Positions 1-7,605 of a stretch of DNA of 12,909 bases are shown in pieces. The notes under the pieces were generated by a model. That model did not search any database, had not been told where the DNA came from, and worked only from the letters and a program-made list of their open reading frames with translations. Positions within the stretch are counted from its first letter, which is position 1. The number at the start of each line of letters is the position of its first letter. The DNA comes from Planctomycetota bacterium (lineage in GTDB: Bacteria > Planctomycetota > UBA1135 > UBA2386), in the NCBI GenBank assembly GCA_023433825.1, contig JAEYTU010000125.1:1-12909 (forward strand), read 5' to 3'. The translations under genes were made by a program, and so were the position numbers.

Positions 1-967
1 TGCGACGCGCGTCGTCGTCTGCCCGGATGCGACGTTGCACGATCTCCCGTTCGAGGCGCTGCCGCTCGGCGAGGGAAGCACGTCGCGGCGCCCGCTCGGC
101 ATCGTCGCCGCCGTCGAACGCGCGCCGTCGCTGTCGCTGCGCGCGCTGCTCGAGCAGCGGCGCGGCGGCGGCGACGCGTTCGTCGTCGACTCGGTCGCGG
201 CGTCGGCGGACCTGACGGCGACGTTCCGCCTCGCGCCGCTGCGGTTCTCGGCCCGCGAAGGTGACCTCGTCGCTGCGCGCCACGGTGTCGCGCCGTCGCG
301 TCGGTTGCAGGGCGAGGCGGCGACGTTCGCCGCGTTGGACGAACGTCTGAACGCGGCGCCGGCGCGGATCGTGCACGTCAGCACGCATGCGATCGCGAGC
401 CCGGTCGTCCCGAGCGCGTCGTTGCTGCTGCTCGCCGACGGGCCGGTGTCGATGCCGTCGGTCGCGTCGCTGCCGATGCGCGGCGCACTGGTCGTGCTCG
501 CGGCGTGCGCGAGCGCCGGCGGCGAAGTGCGGGGCGGCGAAGGTGTCAGCGGGTTGCTGATGGGGGCGTTCGGTGCCGGTGCGCGGACCGTCGTCGCATC
601 GTCGTGGCCGGTCGACCAGCAGGCGACCGCCGATCTGATGATGCAGTTCCACCACGCGCTGTCCGGCGGCACGGGCGAGGCCGAGGCGCTGCGCATCGCG
701 CGAACGACGCTCGCGGCGGCGCCGCAGTACGCGCACCCGTTCTACTGGGCCGGCTTCGGCGTCTACGGGCCCGACGCCGCGCCGAAGCCGTCGCCGTGGA
801 TTTCGATCGTCGGCCTGCTCGCGTTCGCGTCGATCGTCGGCTTCGGCCTCGTCGCGCACGTTCGTCGGCAAGGGCGGCGAACGGCGCCGACGCCGGCACC
901 GGCACCGGCGGCGCCCTCGCCGTCGATCACTTCTGCAGGCCCAGCTTCTCGAGCTTCGGACGAATGA
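1..967 (+). CDS. CHAT-domain (caspase-like) protein with C-terminal TM helix, 5' partial
   Basis: The frame is open to the left edge, so the N-terminal part, where CHAT proteins often carry TPRs, is missing; the stop is TGA 965-967. The visible part covers most of a CHAT domain, a clan-CD (caspase/separase) peptidase fold. Its start, PDATLHDLPFEAL, matches the usual CHAT strand. The putative catalytic dyad is present: His in VHVSTHA (codon 386-388) and Cys in VLAACASAGGE (codon 506-508). The family signatures GEGVSGLLMGAFGAGA, VVASSWPVD and HPFYWAGFGVYG follow. A hydrophobic stretch (about 796-867, ISIVGLLAFASIVGFGLVA) is followed by an Arg-rich segment and an Ala/Pro-rich tail. Positive charge after the helix suggests a cytoplasmic C-terminus. 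CHAT proteins act as proteases or serve in signalling and defence; the substrate here is unknown. The 3' end overlaps the convergent msrA gene by 41 bp. Confidence 0.9.
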   Translation, partial: ATRVVVCPDATLHDLPFEALPLGEGSTSRRPLGIVAAVERAPSLSLRALLEQRRGGGDAFVVDSVAASADLTATFRLAPLRFSAREGDLVAARHGVAPSRRLQGEAATFAALDERLNAAPARIVHVSTHAIASPVVPSASLLLLADGPVSMPSVASLPMRGALVVLAACASAGGEVRGGEGVSGLLMGAFGAGARTVVASSWPVDQQATADLMMQFHHALSGGTGEAEALRIARTTLAAAPQYAHPFYWAGFGVYGPDAAPKPSPWISIVGLLAFASIVGFGLVAHVRRQGRRTAPTPAPAPAAPSPSITSAGPASRASDE

Positions 968-1658
968 CAGCGCGGCAGTACCCGGCCTCGCGGTTCTGCC
1001 GGTAGTAGTCCTGGTGGTAGTCCTCGGCCTTCCAAAACGTCGAGGCCGGCGTGATCTCGGTCACGATCGGTGCGTCGAAGACGCCCTTCTCGTCGAGCGC
1101 CTTCTGGAAGCGCTGTGCCGTGTCCCGCTGCGCATCGCTGTGCGTGAAGATCGCCGAGCGGTACTGCGTCCCGACGTCGGCGCCCTGGCGGTTCAACGTC
1201 GTCGGGTCGTGCAGTCGGTAGAACCAGTCGAGCAGTTGCTCGAACGAGATCACCGACGGGTCGAACGTGACCTGCACGACCTCGGCGTGACCGGTGTCGC
1301 CTTCGCAGATCTGGCGGTACGTCGGGTTCTGAGTCTTGCCGCCCATGTAGCCGGACTCGACGCGCGCGACGCCGGGCACCTGGAGCAGCACGGCTTCGAC
1401 ACACCAGAAGCAGCCGGCGCCGAACGTCGCGATCTCGGTCCGCGCCGGGGTCGGTGCGGGGGCGTTCGAAGGATTCTGGGAGGGCACGGGGTTCGTCATG
1501 GCGGTTTCGTTCGTCGCGGGTCGCGTCGCGTCGGCCGCGCGCCCGCCGTTCGGCGGCGGAGCGGCGTCGCTCTGCGACGAGCAACCGGCCAGCGACAGCA
1601 GCAGCGCGGCGACGGCCGCGAACGACCAGAACGACTTGGAGCGGAGTGGCGGGTTCAC
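927..1658 (-). CDS. msrA: Peptide-methionine (S)-S-oxide reductase MsrA, predicted lipoprotein
   Basis: MsrA reduces methionine-S-sulfoxide in proteins. The hallmarks are all present: GCFWC (residues 82-86, catalytic Cys83), SGYMGG, the GHAEVVQVTFD segment, GTQYRSAIF, FWKAEDYHQDYY and a C-terminal GYCR that may hold a resolving Cys. The GTG start at 1658 is chosen because it adds a lipoprotein signal: basic n-region, hydrophobic stretch and lipobox LAGC (Cys26). A Pro/Ala/Asn-rich linker of about 50 residues then leads to the catalytic domain. An ATG at 1499 would give a 190-residue cytoplasmic-type enzyme instead. The lipobox sits in the right frame and place, so I favour 243 residues and an extracytoplasmic repair role. 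No clear ribosome binding site is seen. It begins 50 nt after the FG-GAP gene on the same strand and may be cotranscribed with it. Confidence 0.93.
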   Translation of the reverse strand: MNPPLRSKSFWSFAAVAALLLSLAGCSSQSDAAPPPNGGRAADATRPATNETAMTNPVPSQNPSNAPAPTPARTEIATFGAGCFWCVEAVLLQVPGVARVESGYMGGKTQNPTYRQICEGDTGHAEVVQVTFDPSVISFEQLLDWFYRLHDPTTLNRQGADVGTQYRSAIFTHSDAQRDTAQRFQKALDEKGVFDAPIVTEITPASTFWKAEDYHQDYYRQNREAGYCRAVIRPKLEKLGLQK

Positions 1659-1708
1659 GAGGGGCGCAGGATACGGCGCACGCAGCGATCGGGTCCGCGC
1701 GGAGCGCG

Positions 1709-3445
1709 TCAATCCCAGGGCAGGACTTCGTCGCGCGCACCCGGCACCGGCGGCGCCGCGCGGAGGTCCCAGTTGACGCCGAGGCCCGACTTGTTGCCGT
1801 CGCCACCTGGGTCGTGGTGGACGAACAGACTCTCCCCGCGCCGCGGGCCCGACTTCGCGTGGAACGACAGCAGCGTCTCGCCGCCCGCCGTGATTCCGTC
1901 GGTGAACAGGTACGGCCGGTTGCCGGCGATCATCTGCGGCTGCAACTGATGGTTGGCGAGCATGTAGACCGGGATCGTGACTTCGCCGGTCGTCGGGTTC
2001 GCCGTGCGGATCAGGCGACCCCAGTAGACGTAGTCGGGCGCGTTCCGCAGCCGCAGCATGACGACGATCTCGACGTCGGTGATCCCGGCCAGACGCGCGG
2101 CTTCCGGCAGGTAGATCGTCATCCGTTCGCGCAGGTAGCCGGTCTCGCCGACGGCGCCCTCGTGGACGACGACGGCGGCTGGCGGCGCGAAGCTGCGCGC
2201 GGGGTTCCGGAGCGGGACGAATGCGTCGCCCGACGGCATCGCCAGCAACACGTCGTCGTCGCCGTCGCGGTCGTGATCGGCGATCAGCGCGAGGACGCCG
2301 GTCGTGCCATTGCCCTGGAAGCTCGTCGTCGACGACGCCGGCGGAACGCGCAACCACGCCGGCCCGAAGCCGGTCGTCCCGCCGATCCACGGGTGCAGCG
2401 CGAAGCTGCGACCGTCGCGCGCGAACGCCGCGACCTCGGCGAGGCCGTCGCCGTCGGTGTCGAAGATCGCGGCCGCGGCGAGCGATGCCTGGCCCGCGAG
2501 CCGCGGCAGCCAGTGCATCCAACTCCCGAACGCGCGCACGACCAACGTCCCGGTGTCGGCGACGATCGCGAAGTCGTCACAGCCGTCACCGTCGACGTCG
2601 CCGATCGCGATGTCGTGCACGACGGCGGCGCCGGTCGGAACCAGTCCGGCCGGAACCAAGTTCACGCCGTCGTCGCGCAACCAGCCGACGCCGACGCCCG
2701 GCAGCGCGATCACGACGTCGGTGCGACCGTCGCCGTCGATGTCGGCGGCGCGGATCCGTTCGATCGTGAACGGCAGTGCAAACGTCGCGCGCGACGCGAT
2801 CTGCAGGTGGCCGTTCGGCGTGCCGAAGCGCAGCAACTCGACGACGTAGCCGTCGGCGTCGGTCGTGCGCAGCGCGACGACGTCGTCGTGACCGTCGCCG
2901 GCCGCGTCGTGCGTCGCCAGCGACACGGTCCCGGTACCCGACAGCGAGTAACCGGACGGCGCTGCATACCACGCGCCGCTGCGCGGATCGGCATTCGGCG
3001 GATATCCGTAGTGCAAGAAGTCGAGTTCGGCGCGGCCGGGATCGGCGAGCAGGATCCGATCGCGGGTGAACGCGCCGCTGCGATACGTCGTCGCCGCGCT
3101 CCACGGGCCGTGGTGGAGGTCGCCGCCCTGCGGCCACGGCCACGGCGAGTACCGCGACAGCGACCACGTTCGTGCGCGTTGCACCGAGACGGTGCCGGCG
3201 CGCGCACCGTCGCCGAGGAACCACGCGTCGTCGCAACCATCGCCGTCGAAATCGGCGCGCCCCGCGGCCGCGATCGCGACCGGCTGCGGTGCCTGTGCGC
3301 CGTCGCGGAACGGAATCGTTCGTTCGGTCTGCGGATCTGTCGGGTACGCGAGCCGCGGCTTGCGATGCTCGGGCATGACCGGTCCGCCGGGGCCTTGCGG
3401 GGACGCGGTCAGCGTCGACAGGCACAGCAGCAGGGGTGCGAGCAT
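1709..3445 (-). CDS. Secreted FG-GAP/VCBS-repeat protein
   Basis: A 578-residue protein starting at ATG 3445, preceded by GGAGG (3449-3453) with a short 3-nt spacer. A short hydrophobic N-terminus (MLAPLLLCLSTLTAS) looks like a signal peptide. At least six calcium-binding-loop motifs of the FG-GAP/VCBS type occur near residues 65 (DFDGDGCDD), 180, 235 (DIDGDGRTD), 283 (DVDGDGCDD), 329 (DTDGDGLAE) and 390 (DHDRDGDDD). These are spaced as the blades of an integrin-alpha-like beta-propeller; the third and fourth are closest, and the first-to-second gap is long. Residues from about 420 to 578 form a separate non-repeat domain that I do not recognise. FG-GAP proteins are usually surface or secreted adhesion or binding proteins; the ligand is unknown. 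A 279-nt gap with a possible terminator separates it from the kinase upstream, and msrA follows 50 nt downstream. Confidence 0.85.
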   Translation of the reverse strand: MLAPLLLCLSTLTASPQGPGGPVMPEHRKPRLAYPTDPQTERTIPFRDGAQAPQPVAIAAAGRADFDGDGCDDAWFLGDGARAGTVSVQRARTWSLSRYSPWPWPQGGDLHHGPWSAATTYRSGAFTRDRILLADPGRAELDFLHYGYPPNADPRSGAWYAAPSGYSLSGTGTVSLATHDAAGDGHDDVVALRTTDADGYVVELLRFGTPNGHLQIASRATFALPFTIERIRAADIDGDGRTDVVIALPGVGVGWLRDDGVNLVPAGLVPTGAAVVHDIAIGDVDGDGCDDFAIVADTGTLVVRAFGSWMHWLPRLAGQASLAAAAIFDTDGDGLAEVAAFARDGRSFALHPWIGGTTGFGPAWLRVPPASSTTSFQGNGTTGVLALIADHDRDGDDDVLLAMPSGDAFVPLRNPARSFAPPAAVVVHEGAVGETGYLRERMTIYLPEAARLAGITDVEIVVMLRLRNAPDYVYWGRLIRTANPTTGEVTIPVYMLANHQLQPQMIAGNRPYLFTDGITAGGETLLSFHAKSGPRRGESLFVHHDPGGDGNKSGLGVNWDLRAAPPVPGARDEVLPWD

Positions 3446-3603
3446 CGGCCTCCGGGAAGTTCGGACAGCGTTCGTCCACCGAGTCGGCACGTCGCGTCCG
3501 CCTGCGTGGAAGGCGCGAACCATACCGACCGGCGGCTCGACGAAGGAGTGTCGCGCCCCGCCGGGATCGACGGTGGGATCCTCGAATCTCTCGAACAGAA
3601 AGC

Positions 3604-3644
3604 CGCGGAGACCGGGCCCCCTGCCGAGATGGCCGGCCTCCGCG
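3604..3644 (-). terminator. GC-rich hairpin between the Ser/Thr kinase and FG-GAP genes
   Basis: Bases 3604-3610 pair with 3638-3644 (7 bp). After one mismatch, 3612-3615 pair with 3633-3636 (4 bp), enclosing a 17-nt loop. On the minus strand the stem is followed by a moderately T-rich GGCTTTCTGTTC, and it lies about 80 nt past the kinase stop. This is compatible with termination of the lipid kinase-kdsA-kinase operon. The U-tract is weak and GC-rich DNA forms such stems by chance. I see nothing else definite in the gap 3446-3724. Confidence 0.3.
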
Positions 3645-3724
3645 ATCCGCGGATGGACCACCCACCCGACGGATGGTGCCTTGGTGCCGCGTGCTGCCTC
3701 GATCGACGGCGCGACTCGCTCGGA

Positions 3725-5641
3725 TCAGCGCTCGCGCGGCGAGCCGGGATCCTTGCCCGAGGCACCGGGCACCGGCTCCGGACGCCGACCGCCAAGACCG
3801 CGGACGAGGCCGTCGAGTTCGCGCAAGAACCCCTGCACTTCGTCGGCGTCGAGCCGCGTCTCGGCCTCGCCACCCTCGGCGCGCGACGCGTCGAACTGCG
3901 GGTCGAGCATCCGCGCGAGCTGCGCCTCGCGGTCGCCTTCGGCCGACAACCCGAGCCGGCGGAACAGGCGCGCGGCGCGGCTGTGAACGAGCGGATTGCC
4001 TTCGAAGCGGCCGAGCGCGCGCCGCATCGCGATCTCGGCGTCCGACGTGCGGCCTTCGAGTTCGAGCAGACGAACGCGCGCGACGGCGACACGCGGCTCG
4101 TCGTCGTCGCCGACGTCGGCGAGCAACTGCGCGGCGGTGCGGCGCAGTTCGGCGCGTTCCTCCTTCGGCGTGCGCCCGTGCAGCGCGAACAAGTGCTCGG
4201 CGATCAGGCAGCGCGTGAACGGACTCGGGTCGAGTTCGAGCAGCCGCATCAGCTCGGCGCGCAGTCGCGTCGCCGCGTGCGTGTCGCGGAGCTGTTCGAG
4301 CGTGTCGATCCGGAAGTGCAGCACCTCCGGCGTGGGCCGGCCGAGCGTGAGTTCGGCGGCGTCGAGATCGTGCAGCGCCTCTTGGTACTGCTGGAGCCGG
4401 TGATGGGCCTTCGCGCGGACGAACCACGCGCGGGCGAACGTCGGGTCGCGCTGGATCACGTCGGACGCCGTCGCGATCGCCGAGTGCAACAGGTCGCGGC
4501 GCTCTTCGATCGAACGCGGCCGCTGACGGTCGTCGTGCATCGACGCCGCGCGCGCGATCGCACCTTCGGCGTCGGCGAGGCCCGACTCGAGCTGACGCAG
4601 CCGACTGTCGCGGTAGATCACGAGCGATCCGATGCCGACGACGAGCAACAGCAGGACCAGCGCCGCGTGGGCCGGGCGCCGTGCGATCGTTCGCGTGATT
4701 CGCTGCAGTGGACCCGGACGCCGCGCGAGGACGCGTTCGCCGCGCAGGTAGCGTTCGAGGTCCTCCGCCATCTCCTGCGCCGAGCCGTAGCGGCGCATCG
4801 GTGCCTTCTCCATCGCCTTGCAGACGATCGCCTCGACGTCGCGCGGCAGGTCGGTGCGCAGTCGACGCGGCGACGGCGGGTCGTGTTCGAGCAGCGACTT
4901 CAACACGCTCTGCGCGGTCGGACCTTCGAACGGCGGCCGGCCGGTCACGAGTTGATACAGCGTCGCGCCGAGGCCGTAGACGTCGGCGCGCGTTCCGACG
5001 GCGCCGCGGTCGCCGAGCACCTGCTCGGGCGCCATGTACATCGGCGTGCCGACGATCGCGCCGCTCTCGGTCATCGAGCCGGTGCCGGTCTCGCGGGCGA
5101 GACCGAAGTCGGTGATCGCGACGCGGCCGTCGTCGCGCAGCATCAGATTTCCGGGCTTGATGTCGCGATGCAGGATCCCGCGGTCGTGCGCGAACTGCAG
5201 CGCGCGCGCGGTCTCGGCCGCGATCTCGGCGGCGCGCTGCACCGGAAGTGGTCCGACGCGCAGACGTTCGTCGAGCGTCGTGCCGTCGACGAACTCCATG
5301 ACGAAGTAGTGCAGGCGCCCCTGCCGACCGTGATCGAAGACGCGCACGATCGCCGGGTGCGTGATCTTCGCCATGATCTCGCCCTCGCGAAGGAAGCGCG
5401 CGAGGGCGCGTTCGGTCAGCGTCAGGCTCGGCGGCAGGACCTTCAGCGCGACGCGCCGTCCGGTCGCGCGCTCGGTCGCCTCGTAGACGATTCCCATCGA
5501 GCCCTTGCCGACCTCGCGCAGGATCGCGAAGTCGGGCAACTCTTGCGCGAGGGTCTCCGGAGCGAACGTGTAGAAGTCGGAGCGGACGCCGAAGTCGGGG
5601 CCGTCGGGAACGGGCGCGTCATTCGGCGTCGCAGCGGTCAC
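3725..5641 (-). CDS. Transmembrane Ser/Thr protein kinase with C-terminal TPR region
   Basis: A 638-residue Hanks-type kinase. The GTG at 5641 is chosen because it lies 7 nt after the kdsA stop; the kinase domain begins near residue 38. Visible elements are the glycine-rich loop GKGSMGIVY (45-53), VALK Lys67, a candidate alpha-C Glu86, catalytic HRDIKPGN (158-165), DFG (178-180), GTPMYMAPEQ (198-207) and a C-lobe ending in a RYGSAQEMAEDLERYLRGE segment typical of planctomycete kinases. A single TM helix follows at about 325-343, then about 290 residues rich in TPR-like helices (for example FARAWFVRAKAHHRLQQYQE). All catalytic residues are present, so it should be active. The TPR part would lie across the membrane from the kinase and may sense or bind an envelope partner, which is an inference. 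It is the last gene of the lipid kinase-kdsA-kinase cluster. Confidence 0.93.
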   Translation of the reverse strand: MTAATPNDAPVPDGPDFGVRSDFYTFAPETLAQELPDFAILREVGKGSMGIVYEATERATGRRVALKVLPPSLTLTERALARFLREGEIMAKITHPAIVRVFDHGRQGRLHYFVMEFVDGTTLDERLRVGPLPVQRAAEIAAETARALQFAHDRGILHRDIKPGNLMLRDDGRVAITDFGLARETGTGSMTESGAIVGTPMYMAPEQVLGDRGAVGTRADVYGLGATLYQLVTGRPPFEGPTAQSVLKSLLEHDPPSPRRLRTDLPRDVEAIVCKAMEKAPMRRYGSAQEMAEDLERYLRGERVLARRPGPLQRITRTIARRPAHAALVLLLLVVGIGSLVIYRDSRLRQLESGLADAEGAIARAASMHDDRQRPRSIEERRDLLHSAIATASDVIQRDPTFARAWFVRAKAHHRLQQYQEALHDLDAAELTLGRPTPEVLHFRIDTLEQLRDTHAATRLRAELMRLLELDPSPFTRCLIAEHLFALHGRTPKEERAELRRTAAQLLADVGDDDEPRVAVARVRLLELEGRTSDAEIAMRRALGRFEGNPLVHSRAARLFRRLGLSAEGDREAQLARMLDPQFDASRAEGGEAETRLDADEVQGFLRELDGLVRGLGGRRPEPVPGASGKDPGSPRER

Positions 5642-5648
5642 GGTCGCG

Positions 5649-6497
5649 TCACTTCGCGGCGACGACCTCGGCGATCCGTCGCAGCGACTGCAACAGCGCG
5701 CCGAGTTCGTCGAGGCGCAGCATGTTCGGACCGTCGGACGGCGCGTGATCCGGATCCTCGTGCACCTCGAGGAACAGGCCATCGATGCCGCACGCGACGG
5801 CCGCGCGCGCGAGGTAGGGGACCTTCGTTCGATCGCCGCCGCTCTTCGTGCCTTGCCCGCCAGGGCGCTGCACGGCGTGCGTGCCGTCGAAGATCAGCGG
5901 TTGGCCGGTCGCGCGGATCGTCGGGAAGCCGGAGAAGTCGACGACGAGTGCGTGATAGCCGAACGACGTGCCGCGCTCGGTCAGCAGGATGCGCGTCGTG
6001 CCCGGCACGCCGTCGCCGCCGGCGCGCAGCTTCGCGACGACCTGCGTCATGTCCTCGGGTGCGAGGAACTGGCCCTTCTTGACGTTGACGGTCTTGCCGG
6101 TCGACGACGCCGCGAGCAGCAGGTCGGTCTGCCGACACAGGAACGCCGGAATCTGGAGGCAGTCGACGACTTCGCCTGCGGCGCGCGCCTGTTCGGCGGT
6201 GTGGACGTCGGTCAGGACCGGGACGTCGAGCTCGCGGCGGATGTCGGCGAGGATCGCGAGGCCTTCGTCGAGGCCGGGGCCGCGGAAGCTGCCGCCCGAC
6301 GTGCGATTCGCCTTGTCGTACGAACTCTTGAACACGAACGGGAAGCCGTGCTCGGCCGCGATGCGTTGCAGGCGGTGCGCGTGGCGCAGGGCGTGATCAC
6401 GGTTCTCGATCACGCACGGGCCGGCGATCAGCGGGAGAGGGTTTCCGGCGCCGAAGGTCACGCGACCGACGGCGACGGCATTCGTCGGGGCAGGCAT
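5649..6497 (-). CDS. kdsA: 3-deoxy-D-manno-octulosonate 8-phosphate synthase (KdsA)
   Basis: KdsA condenses phosphoenolpyruvate with arabinose-5-phosphate to Kdo-8-phosphate, the precursor of the Kdo that links lipid A to core sugars in LPS. The 282-residue product matches the usual length (about 280). Signatures: IAGPCVIE (24-31), KSSYDKANRTS, SFRGPGLDEG, DVHT, QIPAFLCRQTDLL, VNVKKGQFLAPEDM, RGTSFGYHALVVDFSGF, FDGTHAVQ and EVHEDPDHAPSDGPNML. Cys28 in GPC, with the His of GTHA, the Glu of LEVHED and the Asp of PSDGPN, matches the ligand set of the metal-dependent class; E. coli KdsA has Asn at the Cys position. The ATG at 6497 is the start nearest the conserved core and lies 8 nt after the lipid kinase stop, so the two are likely cotranscribed. 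No clear Shine-Dalgarno sequence is seen. Confidence 0.96.
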   Translation of the reverse strand: MPAPTNAVAVGRVTFGAGNPLPLIAGPCVIENRDHALRHAHRLQRIAAEHGFPFVFKSSYDKANRTSGGSFRGPGLDEGLAILADIRRELDVPVLTDVHTAEQARAAGEVVDCLQIPAFLCRQTDLLLAASSTGKTVNVKKGQFLAPEDMTQVVAKLRAGGDGVPGTTRILLTERGTSFGYHALVVDFSGFPTIRATGQPLIFDGTHAVQRPGGQGTKSGGDRTKVPYLARAAVACGIDGLFLEVHEDPDHAPSDGPNMLRLDELGALLQSLRRIAEVVAAK

Positions 6498-6505
6498 CGG
6501 CGGGA

Positions 6506-7387
6506 CTATAGCAACCCGAACATGCGCACCGGCTGCGGGTCGAGCGCGACGTGCAGTGGTGTCGTGTGATGGGTGTCGCCGTCGATCTGGCAATGCGCGG
6601 GCGCACCTTCGGCCGTGATCGTCACGGTCGTTGCGATCAGGTGTTCGACGTCGCGCGGGACGCGCAGGCGACCGGCGATCGCGCGCAGGCTCGTCAGCGC
6701 CCATGCGATCCGCGTGCGTTGACGGAATGCGAGCACGTGCAGATGCGGGTCGCGGAGGTCACCGACCGGCAGGTGCATCGTTCCGCCGTAGTTGCGGACG
6801 CGCGTGACGAGGATCTGCGTGTAGCCGGTGCGGGTTTCGCCGGAGTCGGTCGTCAGGGACAGCGCGCGCAGCGGCCAGTTGCGGATCACGTGGCAGACCG
6901 GCGCGATCCAACGCAGCTTGCCGAGCGGGCCGCGGCGCGTGTCCTCGACGCGGCGCACGATCGCGGCGTCGAAGCCGACGCCGGCGAACAGGACGAAGCG
7001 GCGGCCGTTGGCGGTTGCGATCCGCAGCGGGGTCGGGTCGGTCGTGCAGAGGAGATCGGCGAATGCGTCGGGGGTGCGCGGGGTGTGGAGTTCTGCGGCG
7101 AGCACGTTCGCGGTGCCGCACGGGTAGAGCGCGAGTGCGACGTCGCGGTCGACGAGGCCGTTCAGGATCTCGTTCAACGTGCCGTCGCCGCCGACGCCGA
7201 CGATCGCGTCGTGGGTGGCCGACGACGTCGACGCGGCGCGTTCGCGGGCGTTGCCGGCGTGTGTCGTCAGGTGGAGGTCGGCGTGGGCGCCGCGGGTCGT
7301 CAGCGCGTGCGCGAGCGCGGTGGCAGCGCGGGCGCCGCGTCCGCCGCCCGAGATCGGGTTGGCGAGGATCAGGATGCGGCGGGGCAT
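6506..7387 (-). CDS. Diacylglycerol kinase family (YegS/BmrU-like) lipid kinase
   Basis: A 293-residue soluble lipid kinase of the DAGK catalytic-domain family. It starts at ATG 7387 with RRILILANPISGGGRG, the nucleotide-binding N-terminus of the family. It has the key GVGGDGTLNEILNGL (64-78) motif and PCGTANVLAAEL (89-100), followed by VLFAGVGFDAAIV and a C-terminal CQIDGD segment typical of the second lobe. Such enzymes transfer phosphate from ATP to diacylglycerol or a related lipid. Some also act on sphingoid bases, so the substrate cannot be fixed from sequence. It is the first gene of the operon with kdsA (8-nt gap) and the Ser/Thr kinase, and it diverges from the sugar reductase. A TTGACA-like -35 lies about 70 nt upstream. 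No Shine-Dalgarno sequence is seen. Confidence 0.92.
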   Translation of the reverse strand: MPRRILILANPISGGGRGARAATALAHALTTRGAHADLHLTTHAGNARERAASTSSATHDAIVGVGGDGTLNEILNGLVDRDVALALYPCGTANVLAAELHTPRTPDAFADLLCTTDPTPLRIATANGRRFVLFAGVGFDAAIVRRVEDTRRGPLGKLRWIAPVCHVIRNWPLRALSLTTDSGETRTGYTQILVTRVRNYGGTMHLPVGDLRDPHLHVLAFRQRTRIAWALTSLRAIAGRLRVPRDVEHLIATTVTITAEGAPAHCQIDGDTHHTTPLHVALDPQPVRMFGLL

Positions 7388-7434
7388 GGGCCGGGAGTGC
7401 CGCGGTGCTTCGCGGGTTGCAGCAGTTTTCGGCG

Positions 7435-7463
7435 TGTGTTCGTTGGCATTGGCTGTTTGTCAA
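7435..7463 (-). promoter_or_regulatory. Possible promoter for the lipid kinase-kdsA-kinase operon
   Basis: On the minus strand a perfect TTGACA (7463-7458) is followed after 17 nt by AACACA (7440-7435), a poor match to TATAAT. It lies in a locally less GC-rich stretch (about 7425-7465) of the divergent region, about 50-75 nt before the lipid kinase ATG. The -35 is convincing and the -10 is not, so this is tentative. Confidence 0.3.
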
Positions 7464-7503
7464 CGGTCTCGCGAGCGGCACGGGAGGCCCCGGTGAGCAC
7501 TGT

Positions 7504-7582
7504 CCCATCCCGGCCCGCGATGTCGGCCTACGCGCGTAGCGCGGAGGCCTTGGGCTGCGGCCCGATCGCGGGCCGGGGTGGG
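7504..7582. repeat. Large multibranched inverted-repeat element in the divergent intergenic region
   Basis: Bases 7504-7521 pair with 7565-7582 as an 18-bp stem (17 Watson-Crick plus one G:T). The 43-nt interior folds again. One hairpin is 7525-7529 with 7545-7549, extended after one mismatch by 7531-7534 with 7540-7543 and a 5-nt loop. A second small hairpin is 7552-7555 with 7560-7563. The result is a three-way-junction shape that ends 23 nt before the reductase start. It could be a dispersed palindromic repeat, a structured 5' leader or a small RNA. I recognise no known riboswitch family. Confidence 0.6.
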
Positions 7583-7605
7583 CCTGGGCATGATCGCGCG
7601 CCGTC

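Noticed and set aside
3446..3661. N-terminal extension of the FG-GAP protein upstream of ATG 3445
   Set aside because: The frame stays open, but the extension has no export signal, whereas ATG 3445 has a GGAGG upstream and a signal-like hydrophobic start.
1454..6082. A 1542-codon open frame on the plus strand, antisense to msrA, the FG-GAP gene, the Ser/Thr kinase and kdsA
   Set aside because: It spans four well-supported genes on the other strand, is extremely rich in Arg/Ala and has no recognisable domain. Very GC-rich coding DNA lacks stop codons in the opposite frame, which explains its length.
7504..7582. tRNA-like cloverleaf
   Set aside because: The outer stem is 18 bp, and there is no anticodon arm of normal size, T-loop sequence or CCA-type acceptor end.
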